64,000 nucleotides of DNA, from the NCBI RefSeq assembly GCF_036924745.1, contig NZ_JAZHSD010000001.1:3410001-3474000 (forward strand), given 5' to 3'. Shown piece by piece: positions 17,277-26,257 of the stretch. Origin of the DNA: Bradyrhizobium sp. AZCC 1693. Lineage in GTDB: Bacteria; Pseudomonadota; Alphaproteobacteria; Rhizobiales; Xanthobacteraceae. The translations under genes and the position numbers were made by a program. Below the pieces are notes generated by a model. That model was not told the origin of the DNA and searched no databases. It was given only the letters and a program-made list of their open reading frames with translations. The stretch's first letter is position 1; every line of letters starts with the position of its first letter.

Positions 17277-18051
17277 CGCCGCGCCACGCTTTTCCGCCGT
17301 CGGTGCCGGCGCCGCGCTGGAGCTGCGCGGCGTGACGCGGCTGTTCGGCGCGCTCGCGGCGCTGACCGACGTCACCATCACGGTTCGCCCGGGCGAACGC
17401 CGCGCCGTGCTCGGCTCCAACGGCGCCGGCAAGACCACGCTGTTCAATTGCGTGACCGGCGACTTTCCGCCCTCCTCCGGCACCATCCGCTTCTTCGGCG
17501 AGGACATCACCCACTTCCCGCCTTACGAACGGATCAGGCGCGGCCTGCGCCGTACCTACCAGATCTCGGCGCTGTTCCCCGGCCTCACGGTGCGGGACAA
17601 CGTCTACCTCGCCTGCCGCGGCGTTTCCCGCGGACGATTCTCTCCGCTGCGTCCCGGCGCGAACGACGCCCTCATGCATGCGGCCGAGGCGTTGATCCAG
17701 GCGGTGCACCTGACGCCAGTCCGGGAACAGCGCGTGGCGGAGCTCGCGCATGGCCAGCAGCGACAGCTCGAGATCGCGCTCGCACTCGCAGGCGCCCCGC
17801 GCTTCATCCTGTTCGACGAACCGGCCGCAGGGCTCTCCCCCACCGAGCGGCGCGAACTGATCGAAATCCTGACGTCTCTGCCCGCCCATATCGGCTACAT
17901 CATCATCGAGCACGACATGGACGTCGCGCTGCGCGTCGTCGAAAGCGTCACGATGATGCACAACGGCCGCATCTTCAAGGAAGGCCTGCCGCACGAGATC
18001 GAAGCCGACCCCGAGGTCCAGGAACTCTATCTGGGGGCCGGTCATGAGTGA
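17269..18051 (+). CDS. ABC transporter ATP-binding protein, LivG-like
   Basis: A 260-residue ATPase. Walker [13 protein letters not shown] is at about residues 49-60, the signature region reads [16 protein letters not shown] (a degenerate LSGGQ, common in LivG), and Walker [14 protein letters not shown] follows. A C-terminal H-loop [11 protein letters not shown] is present. It overlaps the next gene by 8 bp. It provides energy for the adjacent permeases. Confidence 0.92.
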   Translation: MDSAAPRFSAVGAGAALELRGVTRLFGALAALTDVTITVRPGERRAVLGSNGAGKTTLFNCVTGDFPPSSGTIRFFGEDITHFPPYERIRRGLRRTYQISALFPGLTVRDNVYLACRGVSRGRFSPLRPGANDALMHAAEALIQAVHLTPVREQRVAELAHGQQRQLEIALALAGAPRFILFDEPAAGLSPTERRELIEILTSLPAHIGYIIIEHDMDVALRVVESVTMMHNGRIFKEGLPHEIEADPEVQELYLGAGHE

Positions 18052-20281
18052 GGTCCGCCGCTCCGCACCCGCCCTCGAAGTCAGGGGCCTCGATGTCTAT
18101 TACGGCCATTCGCATGCATTGCAGGGCGTCGACCTGACCTTGGATTCAGGCGTGTTCTCGGTGGTCGGCCGCAACGGTATGGGCAAGACCACGCTATGCA
18201 AGACCATCATGGGTCTGTTGCGGGCGAGCGGCGGCTCGGTTCGTGTTCGCGGCGAGGACATCACCCGCCTCAGCCCGGCGCGGATCGCGCAGGCAGGCGT
18301 CGGCTATGTTCCGCAAGGCAGACGGCTGTGGCGCTCGCTCAGCGTTGCCGAGCATTTGAGCCTCGCCGCCGGGATGCGGCGCGGCGCCTGGACCATCGAT
18401 CGCATCTACGAGACGTTTCCCCGCCTTGCCGAACGCAAGGACCATGGCGGCGGCCAGCTCTCGGGCGGCGAACAGCAGATGCTGGCAATCTCGCGCGCGC
18501 TTCTGACCAATCCGCAGCTGCTCATCATGGACGAGCCGACCGAAGGCCTTGCGCCTGTCATCGTCGCCCAGGTCGAGGAAATGCTGGTGCGCCTCGGTGA
18601 AGACGGCGACATGTCGGTGCTCGTGATCGAGCAGAATATCGGTGTCGCCACGGCAATCTCGAAGAACGTCGCGATCATGGTCAATGGCCGCGTCAATCGC
18701 ATCATCGACTCCGCGCGCCTGGCGGCCGACCGCGAGTTGCAGCAGCGCTTGCTTGGTGTTGGCGTCGTTGGCGTCCATGCCGGGCCGGAAATGGATATCG
18801 AAGCAGCCGATGTAGGCGCTGAGGCCAAAGCGCGTCCCGCGCCGCCGCGCGCGTCGAGTATCGCGCCGGTCCGGATCTATGTCTCCAATCCCACGCTGCC
18901 GACGCGCTGGTCGCAGCCCGCGCCCATTGCGCGCATCGAGGCCGCAGCGCGCACGCTCTCGACAGGCGTTACGCGGATCGAAGACGCTGCCCGACAAAAG
19001 CGCCAGGCCGGTGCGGCTGTACAAAGTGCGTCCGGGCCGCCCGTCGTGCTCGTTGCCGGCACGCTCGATACCAAGGGCGAGGAGTTGCGTTTCATCCGCG
19101 ACGTGATCGCCGGACAGGGCTTGCGGACGCGGCTGGTCGACGTCTCTACCAGCGGCAAGCTCTCCACCTGCGATGTCTCCGCCCAGGAAATCGCGCTGAA
19201 CCACGGCCGCGGCGGATCTGCTGTGTTCGGGTCCGACCGCGGCGCGTCGGTGACGGCGATGGCGGACGCCTTCGCCAACTGGCTGCGCCGCCAGGGCAAT
19301 GTCGCAGGCATCATTTCGGCGGGCGGTTCCGGCGGCGCCTCGCTGGTCGCGCCCGCCATGCGCGCTCTTCCCGTCGGCGTACCGAAACTCATCATCTCTT
19401 CCGTCGCGTCGGGAGATGTCGGCCCCTATGTGGGGCCTGCCGATATCACCATGATGTATTCGGTCACCGACGTACAAGGCCTCAATTCGATCTCGCGCGC
19501 GGTGCTCGCCAATGGCGCCAACGCCATCGCCGGAATGGTGAAGGCGCGTCTCGACAATCAAGCCAAAACCGAGCGCAACGCGCCGGCCGATTTGCCGGCG
19601 GTCGGCATCACCATGTTCGGCGTGACGACGCCAGCCGTACAGAAGATTACGGCGGACCTGCGCAACGATTTCGAATGCCTCGTCTTCCACGCCACCGGCG
19701 TCGGCGGCCGCTCGATGGAAAAGCTGGTCGATTCCGGAATGCTCGCCGCGGTCGTCGACCTCACGACGACGGAAGTCTGCGATCTCCTGATGGGCGGCGT
19801 GTTTCCCGCCACCGACGACCGCTTTGGCGCGATCATCCGCAGCCGCCTGCCCTTCATCGGCTCTGCCGGCGCCCTCGACATGGTCAATTTCGGCGCGCCG
19901 GACAAGATCCCCGAGCGCTATCGCCAGCGCAAATTCCACGTTCACAATCCGCAGGTGACCTTGATGCGCACCACGCCGGAGGAGAACGAGCGCATCGGGC
20001 GCTGGATCGGCGAAAAACTCAACCGGATGGATGGGCCGGTGCGTTTCTTCCTGCCAGAGGGCGGCGTCTCCGCACTCGATGCGCCGGGCCAGCCGTTCTG
20101 GGATCCGGAGGCCGATGCGGCGCTGTTTACCGCGCTGGAGCGCAGCGTGCGCCAGACCAGCAATCGCCAGCTTGTCCGCGTCAAGCGCCACATCAACGAA
20201 CCCGAATTTGCATCCGCCATCGTCAACGCGCTCCGTCCTCTGGTCGGACGCCCGGGGACCCGTCGGAAAGTCGCGAGGTGA
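18044..20281 (+). CDS. LivF-like ATPase fused to Tm-1-like (UPF0261) domain
   Basis: A 745-residue fusion. Residues 1-240 are a complete LivF ATPase: Walker [10 protein letters not shown] (42-50), LSGGEQQ (139-145), Walker B LLIMDEP (159-165). Residues 241-330 form a proline/alanine-rich linker. From about 332 a UPF0261/Tm-1 N-terminal-type domain starts [20 protein letters not shown] and continues with [37 protein letters not shown] and [20 protein letters not shown]. In plants Tm-1 joins this domain to a TIM barrel; here the barrel is the next gene. The fusion ties an unknown nucleotide-binding activity to an uptake system. The two domains are normally separate genes. Confidence 0.9.
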   Translation: MSEVRRSAPALEVRGLDVYYGHSHALQGVDLTLDSGVFSVVGRNGMGKTTLCKTIMGLLRASGGSVRVRGEDITRLSPARIAQAGVGYVPQGRRLWRSLSVAEHLSLAAGMRRGAWTIDRIYETFPRLAERKDHGGGQLSGGEQQMLAISRALLTNPQLLIMDEPTEGLAPVIVAQVEEMLVRLGEDGDMSVLVIEQNIGVATAISKNVAIMVNGRVNRIIDSARLAADRELQQRLLGVGVVGVHAGPEMDIEAADVGAEAKARPAPPRASSIAPVRIYVSNPTLPTRWSQPAPIARIEAAARTLSTGVTRIEDAARQKRQAGAAVQSASGPPVVLVAGTLDTKGEELRFIRDVIAGQGLRTRLVDVSTSGKLSTCDVSAQEIALNHGRGGSAVFGSDRGASVTAMADAFANWLRRQGNVAGIISAGGSGGASLVAPAMRALPVGVPKLIISSVASGDVGPYVGPADITMMYSVTDVQGLNSISRAVLANGANAIAGMVKARLDNQAKTERNAPADLPAVGITMFGVTTPAVQKITADLRNDFECLVFHATGVGGRSMEKLVDSGMLAAVVDLTTTEVCDLLMGGVFPATDDRFGAIIRSRLPFIGSAGALDMVNFGAPDKIPERYRQRKFHVHNPQVTLMRTTPEENERIGRWIGEKLNRMDGPVRFFLPEGGVSALDAPGQPFWDPEADAALFTALERSVRQTSNRQLVRVKRHINEPEFASAIVNALRPLVGRPGTRRKVAR

Positions 20282-20283
20282 CC

Positions 20284-21117
20284 ATGGCAAAGTTCGAACG
20301 TTCAGCCATTCTGAAGAAGTTTCGCGCCATGGCCGCCAAGGGCGAGCCGATCGTCGGCGGCGGCGCCGGCACTGGTCTATCGGCCAAATGCGAGGAAGCC
20401 GGCGGCGTCGACCTGATCGTCATCTACAATTCCGGCCGTTATCGAATGGCCGGCCGCGGCTCGCTTGCCGGCATGATGCCTTATGGCGATGCCAACGCAA
20501 TCGTCGTTGAGATGGCCGGCGAAGTGCTTCCGGTCGTCACAAGGACGCCGGTGCTCGCCGGCGTCAACGGCACCGACCCGTTCCGCGACATGGACAGTTT
20601 TCTCGACCAGTTGAAGGCCCTGGGCTTTGCCGGCGTGCAGAACTTTCCAACCGTCGGGCTGATCGACGGCGTCTTCCGCGCCAATCTCGAAGAGACCGGC
20701 ATGTCCTACGCGCTGGAGATCGACATGATCGCCAAGGCGCGTGACAAGGACATGCTGACGACGCCCTACGTGTTCAGCGAAAGCGAGGCCGCGGCAATGG
20801 CAATCGCCGGCGCTGACATCATCGTCTGCCACCTCGGCCTGACCACCGGCGGCGCGATCGGGGCGCACACCGCACCAAAACTCGAAGACTGCCCGGAACA
20901 GATCGACACCTGGGCGGCAGCGGCGCTCAGCGTCAATCCGGACATCCTGGTGCTGGCCCATGGCGGCCCGATCGCCGAGCCTGATGATGCCGACTTCATT
21001 ATGAAACACACCCGCAAGTGCCACGGCTTCTACGGCGCTTCCTCGATGGAGCGCCTGCCAGTGGAGCGGGCGCTGACGGAACAGGTTCGTAAGTTCAAGG
21101 CGATCGGCGCGCGATAA
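20284..21117 (+). CDS. PEP-hydrolase/Tm-1 C-terminal-type TIM-barrel protein
   Basis: A 277-residue barrel protein from ATG 20284, 2 bp after the fusion gene. It opens with [20 protein letters not shown] then [20 protein letters not shown], and later has [20 protein letters not shown] and [13 protein letters not shown]. This matches the family labelled phosphoenolpyruvate hydrolase-like or TIM-barrel signal transduction protein, equivalent to the C-terminal half of plant Tm-1. The reaction is not established. The adjacency with the UPF0261 domain is the usual pairing, and it supports the two acting together. Confidence 0.85.
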   Translation: MAKFERSAILKKFRAMAAKGEPIVGGGAGTGLSAKCEEAGGVDLIVIYNSGRYRMAGRGSLAGMMPYGDANAIVVEMAGEVLPVVTRTPVLAGVNGTDPFRDMDSFLDQLKALGFAGVQNFPTVGLIDGVFRANLEETGMSYALEIDMIAKARDKDMLTTPYVFSESEAAAMAIAGADIIVCHLGLTTGGAIGAHTAPKLEDCPEQIDTWAAAALSVNPDILVLAHGGPIAEPDDADFIMKHTRKCHGFYGASSMERLPVERALTEQVRKFKAIGAR

Positions 21118-21141
21118 CGCCGGGAGCAAAAGGAGGAAAAG

Positions 21142-24033
21142 ATGTCGGGGACTCTGGTTGGCGAATTGATCCTCTGGCTGATCGTTGCGATCGTCGTGAT
21201 CGCCATCGTCGTCTACATCGTGAACTGGCTCTATCACCGTTCGTCGAAGGAAGTGTCCTTCGTGCGCACCGGTCTGCTCGGCGAGCGCGTGGTGATCAAT
21301 GGCGGCGCGTTCGTGCTGCCGTTCATTCACGACTACACGCCCGTCAACATGAACGTGCTGCCGATGGGCATCGTGCGGGCCAAGCACGACGCGGTGATCA
21401 CCCGCGACCGCATGCGCATCGACATCGAGGCCGACTTTTACGTCCGCGTGCAGCCGACCCGCGAGGCGGTCGCCATCGCCGCCGCGACGCTCGGACGGCG
21501 CACGCTCGAACCCGAGCAACTGCACGCCCTGCTCTCCGGCAAGTTCGTTTCCGCCATACGTTCGGTCGCGGCCGAAATGACCATGGAGCAGATGCACGAG
21601 CAGCGCGGCGAGTACGTCACGCGGCTAAAGGCCGCCGCCGCCGAGGCGCTCGCCCAGAACGGACTCGAACTGGAGTCGGTCGCCATTACCGATCTCGACC
21701 AGACCGACCTCGAATATTTCAATCCGTCGAACCGGTTCGACGCCGAGGGCCTGACCCGCCTGATGGAAGACATCGAGGCCAAGCGCAAGCTGCGCAACGA
21801 CATCGAACAGGATTCGATGATCAAGATCCGCACCCGCAATCTCGATGCCGAGCGTCAGGCGCTGGAGATCGAGCGCGAGAGCGAGACTGCCCGCCTCGAA
21901 CAGGAACGCGACATCGAGATGCGCCGGGCGCTGCAGCGCACCGAGGTGGCGCGCGAACGCGCATTGCGCGAGACCGAGGCCGAACAGGCGCAGATATCCG
22001 CGCGTGAAGCTATCGAGAAGGCCCGCATCGCCAACGAACAGGCGATCGCCGAAGCCCGCATCTCCTCCGAACGCGAGACCCGTCACCGCGAGATCGAGCG
22101 CACGCGCGCGGTGGAAGAAAAGGAACTGCTCGCGCGCGAGGAAATCGAAAAAGCCAAAATCGCCAATCAGCGTGCGGTCGATACTGCCCGCATCGCCTCC
22201 GAGCGCGAAGTGCGGCAGCGCGACATCGAACGCACGCGATCGGTCGAGGAAGCCGAGATCACGGCCCGCGAAGCGGTCGAGAAAGCACGTATCCAGCAGG
22301 ATCGCTCGATCACGGATGCGCGGATCGCCAACGAGGAAGAAACCCGAAGGCGCGAGATCGAGCGTACCCGCGCGGTCGAGGAAGCCGAGATCGCGGCGCG
22401 CGAGGCGACCGAAAAGGCCCGCATCGCCCAGACCACCATCGTCAACGTCGAGCGCATCGCCTCCGACGAGCGCACCCGGTCGCTGGAGATTGCGCAGGTC
22501 CGCACCATTCAGGAAGCGGAGATCGAGGCGCAGAAGGCGGTGGAAGCCGCACGGATCGCCCGCGAGCGGACGCTGGCGGCCGAGCGAATCGGCGCCGAGC
22601 ACGCCACGCGCAAGCTGGAAATCGAGCGTAACCAGGCGCTCGAAGTCGCAGGCATCGCCGCGCGCGAAACAACCGAAGCCTCACGTATCGCCCAGGAAGA
22701 GCGCGTTCGCTCGCTCGAAATCGCGCGCAACCGCGCCGTCGAGGAGGCCGACATCGCCTCGCGCGAAGCGATCGAGGCCGCGCGCATTGCGCAGGAGAAG
22801 GTGATCGCCGCCCAGCGCATCCGGGCCGAGAAGGAAACCCGGGGGCTCGAGATCGACCGCACCGAATCGATCGAGGCCGCCGAACTCAAGCGCCGCGACG
22901 CCATCGAGCGACGCCGCGTCGAGGTCGAACTGGCGCTCGAAGCCGAGCGCATCGCCTCGTCCAAGACCCGCGAAGTGCTCAACATCGACCAGAAGAAGGC
23001 GGTCGAGATCGCCGACGAGGAGCGCGTCATCGCGCTTGCCGCCAAGCGTTCCGAACGCATCGATGCCGATCGCCAGGTCAAGCAGGCCGAGATCATCGCG
23101 CGCAAGGAAGTCGAGACGTCAGACGTCTCGCGCGAACAGGCGCTCGAAGCCGCCCGGCTCGCCCGCCGGCGCGCGATCGAGCAGCTTGAGGTCGGGCGCG
23201 TCCAGGCGCTGCAGGAAGCCGAGATCGCCTCACGCGAGGAAGTCGAGCGGGCCCGCATCGCCTCCGACCGCGGCCTCGACGAAGCGCGCATCGGCCGCGA
23301 GCGCGACCTGCGCAAGCTGGAGGTCAATCGCGAAAAGGAAGTCGAAACGGCGCTGATGGATAAGGCTATCGCTCTCTACCAAAAGTCGCTGGAAGAGTCC
23401 GCGGCCAAGGTGGCGGCCGAGGATGCGCGCGCGGGAGCGACGGAAGCGGCCGAGCGCGTCGTCACCGCCCGCGACAGCGAGATCGCTAAGCGCCAGAAGA
23501 CCATCGAGGTGCTGCTGGCGGAGAAGCGAGCCGAAGAGACGAAAATCGCGGCCGACGCCGAGCGCGTGCGCGCCGCCGTCGAGGCCGAGGCGCAACGGCT
23601 GCTCAACGAAGCCGAGAACGTGCTCACCGACCAGGCGCGCTACTCGCTGTTCCGCCGCAAGCTACTCGACCGCATCGAAGGCATCGTGCGCGAGAGCGTC
23701 AAGCCGATGGAGAAGATCGAGGGCATCCGCATCCTTCAGGTGGATGGGCTCAATGGCGGTGGCGGCGGCGGCAATGGCGGCCGCAGCGCCACCGACGAGG
23801 TGATCGACTCGGCGCTGCGTTACCGGGTGCAGGCGCCGCTGATCGACTCGATCCTCGCCGATATCGGCGTCGAGGGCGGAAGCCTTGCCAGGATGCCGGG
23901 CCTCATTCGCGAAGCGCGCGACATGCAGGGCATCAAGGAATCCACGCGCAAGGGCGGTCCAGGCAAGCCCGACACGCCCCCTGCCGCCCCCGGCGAGCCC
24001 GCCGCCGAACGCGGACCGCGCAAGAAAGGTTGA
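21142..24033 (+). CDS. Giant flotillin-like SPFH protein with 44-residue repeats
   Basis: A 963-residue membrane-anchored protein. Residues 7-30 (GELILWLIVAIVVIAIVVYI) form one N-terminal transmembrane helix; 35-210 form an SPFH/band-7 domain (GERVVINGGAFVLPFIHDYT, DIEADFYVRVQPT). Residues 211-740 are a charged coiled coil with nine full 44-residue units starting EEAEI/QEAEI (281-500, 534-621, 647-734) plus a 33- and a 25-residue partial. 44 is four hendecads. A Gly-rich run (LNGGGGGGNGG) and a Pro-rich tail end the protein. YqiK/flotillin relatives are about 500-700 residues. AGGAGG precedes ATG. It may scaffold the transporter or membrane-proximal enzymes; this is inference. Confidence 0.88.
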   Translation: MSGTLVGELILWLIVAIVVIAIVVYIVNWLYHRSSKEVSFVRTGLLGERVVINGGAFVLPFIHDYTPVNMNVLPMGIVRAKHDAVITRDRMRIDIEADFYVRVQPTREAVAIAAATLGRRTLEPEQLHALLSGKFVSAIRSVAAEMTMEQMHEQRGEYVTRLKAAAAEALAQNGLELESVAITDLDQTDLEYFNPSNRFDAEGLTRLMEDIEAKRKLRNDIEQDSMIKIRTRNLDAERQALEIERESETARLEQERDIEMRRALQRTEVARERALRETEAEQAQISAREAIEKARIANEQAIAEARISSERETRHREIERTRAVEEKELLAREEIEKAKIANQRAVDTARIASEREVRQRDIERTRSVEEAEITAREAVEKARIQQDRSITDARIANEEETRRREIERTRAVEEAEIAAREATEKARIAQTTIVNVERIASDERTRSLEIAQVRTIQEAEIEAQKAVEAARIARERTLAAERIGAEHATRKLEIERNQALEVAGIAARETTEASRIAQEERVRSLEIARNRAVEEADIASREAIEAARIAQEKVIAAQRIRAEKETRGLEIDRTESIEAAELKRRDAIERRRVEVELALEAERIASSKTREVLNIDQKKAVEIADEERVIALAAKRSERIDADRQVKQAEIIARKEVETSDVSREQALEAARLARRRAIEQLEVGRVQALQEAEIASREEVERARIASDRGLDEARIGRERDLRKLEVNREKEVETALMDKAIALYQKSLEESAAKVAAEDARAGATEAAERVVTARDSEIAKRQKTIEVLLAEKRAEETKIAADAERVRAAVEAEAQRLLNEAENVLTDQARYSLFRRKLLDRIEGIVRESVKPMEKIEGIRILQVDGLNGGGGGGNGGRSATDEVIDSALRYRVQAPLIDSILADIGVEGGSLARMPGLIREARDMQGIKESTRKGGPGKPDTPPAAPGEPAAERGPRKKG
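21982..23343 (+). repeat. Coding tandem repeat, nine 132-bp (44-codon) units
   Basis: Within the flotillin-like gene, 44-codon units recur in register, each starting E/Q-E-A-E-I, passing through REAxEKARI and ending IERxRAV. Boundaries in residues: 281, 325, 369, 413, 457, then a 33-residue unit at 501, then 534, 578, a 25-residue interruption at 622, then 647 and 691. Protein-level similarity is clear while the DNA units have diverged, so this is not a recent expansion. Confidence 0.85.
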
Positions 24034-24042
24034 GATCACGCC

Positions 24043-24480
24043 ATGGCCCGGGTCTACGTTTCTACCGTCGTCAACGCCCGCAACGACCGCGTCTGGGCGC
24101 GTGTGCGCGACTTCAACGGCATGCCCAACTGGCATCCCGCCATTGCGGAGAGCCGCATCGAGGGCGGCGAGCCCGCGGACAAGATCGGATGCGTGCGCGA
24201 CTTTCGCCTGCGCAACGGCGACCGCATCCGCGAAAAGCTGCTTGGGCTCTCCGACTACGACATGTTCTGCACCTACTCCATCCTGGAGTCTCCCATGGGG
24301 GTCGAGAACTACGTCGCGACCCTGCGGCTGACGCCGGTGACCGACGGCGACCAGACCTTTCTCGAATGGACCGCCGAGTTCGACTGTGCGCCCGAGCGCG
24401 AGAACGAGCTTGTCAGCAATATCGGAACCGGTGTGTTTCAGGGTGGCTTCGACGCGCTCAAGCGCGCCTTCGGAGGCTAG
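24043..24480 (+). CDS. SRPBCC (Bet v1/START-like) family protein A
   Basis: A 145-residue single-domain SRPBCC protein beginning ARVYVSTVVNARNDRVWARV with the typical VWxxxxDFNGMPNWHPA segment. The fold holds hydrophobic ligands in a central cavity; CoxG-like relatives accompany molybdenum hydroxylases. It is followed 1 bp later by a paralogue. Shared motifs are DKIGCVRDFRLRNGD and REKLLGLSD. It may bind the cluster's substrate or assist the Mo enzyme. Confidence 0.88.
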   Translation: MARVYVSTVVNARNDRVWARVRDFNGMPNWHPAIAESRIEGGEPADKIGCVRDFRLRNGDRIREKLLGLSDYDMFCTYSILESPMGVENYVATLRLTPVTDGDQTFLEWTAEFDCAPERENELVSNIGTGVFQGGFDALKRAFGG

Positions 24481-24481
24481 C

Positions 24482-24925
24482 GTGCCGCATATCGTCAAAA
24501 GCACGATCCTGAACGCGCCGACCGGCGCAGTCTGGAATGTGCTGCGCGATTTCAATGGCCACGACCGCTGGCACCCGGCGGTGGCGACCAGCACCATCGA
24601 GCGCGCGCAGGCCTCCGACAAGATCGGCTGTATCAGGCGCTTCAAGCTGCAGGACGGCTCAGAGCTGCGCGAACAATTGCTGGCACTGTCCGACCTCGAA
24701 CAGACCTTCAGCTATTGCCTGCTCGATACGCCGATCCCGATGTTCAACTATGTCGCCCATGTCCGCCTGCTGCCGGTCACCGACGGTGACCGCACCTTCT
24801 GGCATTGGGAATCCAGGTTCACCACGCGGCCCGCGGATGCCGAGCGGCTAACGCAGATGGTCGCGGAACAGATCTATCAAGCCGGCTTCGATTCCATTCG
24901 CCGGCACCTGAAGGAGGCCGCATGA
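24482..24925 (+). CDS. SRPBCC (Bet v1/START-like) family protein B
   Basis: A 147-residue paralogue of the preceding protein, starting at GTG 24482 (PHIVKSTILNAPTGAVWNVL). It shares RDFNGHDRWHPAVATSTIE, DKIGCIRRFKLQDGS and REQLLALSD with its neighbour. The GTG start is chosen over an upstream ATG at 24386 because that extension runs through the previous gene in another frame and resembles nothing. The tandem pair looks like a local duplication that has diverged. Its position before the Mo-hydroxylase subunits resembles that of CoxG. Confidence 0.85.
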   Translation: MPHIVKSTILNAPTGAVWNVLRDFNGHDRWHPAVATSTIERAQASDKIGCIRRFKLQDGSELREQLLALSDLEQTFSYCLLDTPIPMFNYVAHVRLLPVTDGDRTFWHWESRFTTRPADAERLTQMVAEQIYQAGFDSIRRHLKEAA

Positions 24926-24941
24926 ACGCGGAGGCAATATC

Positions 24942-25760
24942 ATGCCCGTCACGGTGAAGACATTCGCGAGTTTTGGCGAGGCGGCATCGGCATTGTCGAC
25001 CGACCGCAGCGCGCGCTATCTCGGCGGCGGCACGCTGGTCATGCGCGCCCTCAACGAAGGCGACATCTCGATCTCGACGGTGGTGCGCGCGACCGATCAA
25101 GCGCTGTCTCGCATCGATGTGGCGAGTTCGCGGATCAGGATCGGTGCCGGCGTCACCTTCGCAAGAATTCTGGCCGAACGCGATCTCGCCTTTCTGCACG
25201 CGCCCGCGCGATCAATCGGCGGGCCGGCGGTGCGCAACATGGGCACGGTGGGTGGCAATCTGTTCGCGCCCAGCCCCTATGGCGATTTCACCGTGGCGCT
25301 GCTCGCGCTCGACGCGACGGTCTCCGTCCAGGGCGGACTGGGCGCTCGCGACATGCCAATCGAGGAATTTTTGCAGTCCCGCGAACGCCAGAGCGGCGCG
25401 CTGGTGCTGGCCGTCTCCTGTGCGCGGCCTGCAAGCGCCGACGCCTTCCGCTATCGCAAGATCGCCCGCATCAAGCCAAAGGGCGGCTCGGTGATCACGA
25501 TTGCCACGCATCTGCCTGCCAGTGGCGGCCGCATATCGGGGGCGCGCATCGCGCTCGGCTCGATGGCCGCGACGCAGATTCGCGCAAGGGCCGCCGAACG
25601 CGCGCTGGAGGGCCGCCCGCTCGACGACGCCGCGATCAGCGCCGCAGCCGCGGCTGCAACGGAGGGCGTATCGCCCGCCGACAACGCCCTTGGCAGCGCC
25701 TGGTATCGCCGCGAGATCGTCGGCGTCCATCTTCGCCGCCTGCTTTCCGGCCTGGAGTAA
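24942..25760 (+). CDS. Mo-hydroxylase FAD-binding subunit (CoxM/XdhB-like)
   Basis: A 272-residue FAD subunit of a xanthine dehydrogenase/CO dehydrogenase family enzyme. It has a first FAD motif ARYLGGGTLVMRAL (family AGGT) and the second GPAVRNMGTVGGNLFAPSPYGDF. The C-terminal CODH_C-like domain follows. ATG 24942 has GGAGG upstream. It passes electrons from the 2Fe-2S subunit to an acceptor. It is followed by the small and large subunits, in the order M-S-L known from cox genes. Confidence 0.93.
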   Translation: MPVTVKTFASFGEAASALSTDRSARYLGGGTLVMRALNEGDISISTVVRATDQALSRIDVASSRIRIGAGVTFARILAERDLAFLHAPARSIGGPAVRNMGTVGGNLFAPSPYGDFTVALLALDATVSVQGGLGARDMPIEEFLQSRERQSGALVLAVSCARPASADAFRYRKIARIKPKGGSVITIATHLPASGGRISGARIALGSMAATQIRARAAERALEGRPLDDAAISAAAAAATEGVSPADNALGSAWYRREIVGVHLRRLLSGLE

Positions 25761-25766
25761 GTATTC

Positions 25767-26246
25767 ATGACCAAGACCCCGCTCCAGTTTCGTCATAACG
25801 GTCGCGACGTCGCCCTGTTCGTCGACGGCGGCGTCAATCTGCTGGTGGCGCTCCGCGAATTGATCGGCGACATGACGCCGAAATTCGGCTGCGGCCAGGG
25901 CGGCTGCGGCGCCTGCAGCGTGCTGATCGACGGCGAGCTCCATCTCTCCTGCCTGACGCTGGCGGAAACCGTGAACGGCCGCTCGATCGAAACGCTCGAC
26001 GGATTGAAGGATGGCCCTAACTTGCATCCCCTGCAGCGCGCCTTCATGGAGCAATTCGCAGCCCAGTGCGGCTACTGCACGCCGGGCATGCTGATGGCTG
26101 CGAAGGCGCTGCTCGATCGCAACCCCTCGCCGAACCGCGCCGAGGTCATCGAGGCGATCTCGGGCAACATCTGCCGCTGCACCGGCTACGAGCCGATCAT
26201 CAACGCCGTCCTCGCCGCCGCCACGAGCGGACGCGCCCGCGCCTGA
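25767..26246 (+). CDS. Mo-hydroxylase 2Fe-2S subunit (CoxS-like)
   Basis: A 159-residue ferredoxin-like subunit with both [2Fe-2S] clusters. Cluster II ligands are C42, C47, C50 and C62 (CGQGGCGAC...LSC); cluster I ligands are C101, C104, C136 and C138 (CGYCTPGM...CRCTGYEPI). All eight cysteines are present. It carries electrons from the Mo site in the large subunit to FAD. Confidence 0.95.
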   Translation: MTKTPLQFRHNGRDVALFVDGGVNLLVALRELIGDMTPKFGCGQGGCGACSVLIDGELHLSCLTLAETVNGRSIETLDGLKDGPNLHPLQRAFMEQFAAQCGYCTPGMLMAAKALLDRNPSPNRAEVIEAISGNICRCTGYEPIINAVLAAATSGRARA

Positions 26247-26257
26247 AGGGAACGACC

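Noticed and set aside
18194..20290. A 698-codon open frame on the minus strand
   Set aside because: It is antisense to the LivF::Tm-1 fusion, whose ATPase motifs are unambiguous; composition is that of a shadow frame.
21982..23343. Repeat array as CRISPR or other non-coding array
   Set aside because: The period is 132 bp in frame within an intact coding sequence, with diverged DNA but conserved protein units.
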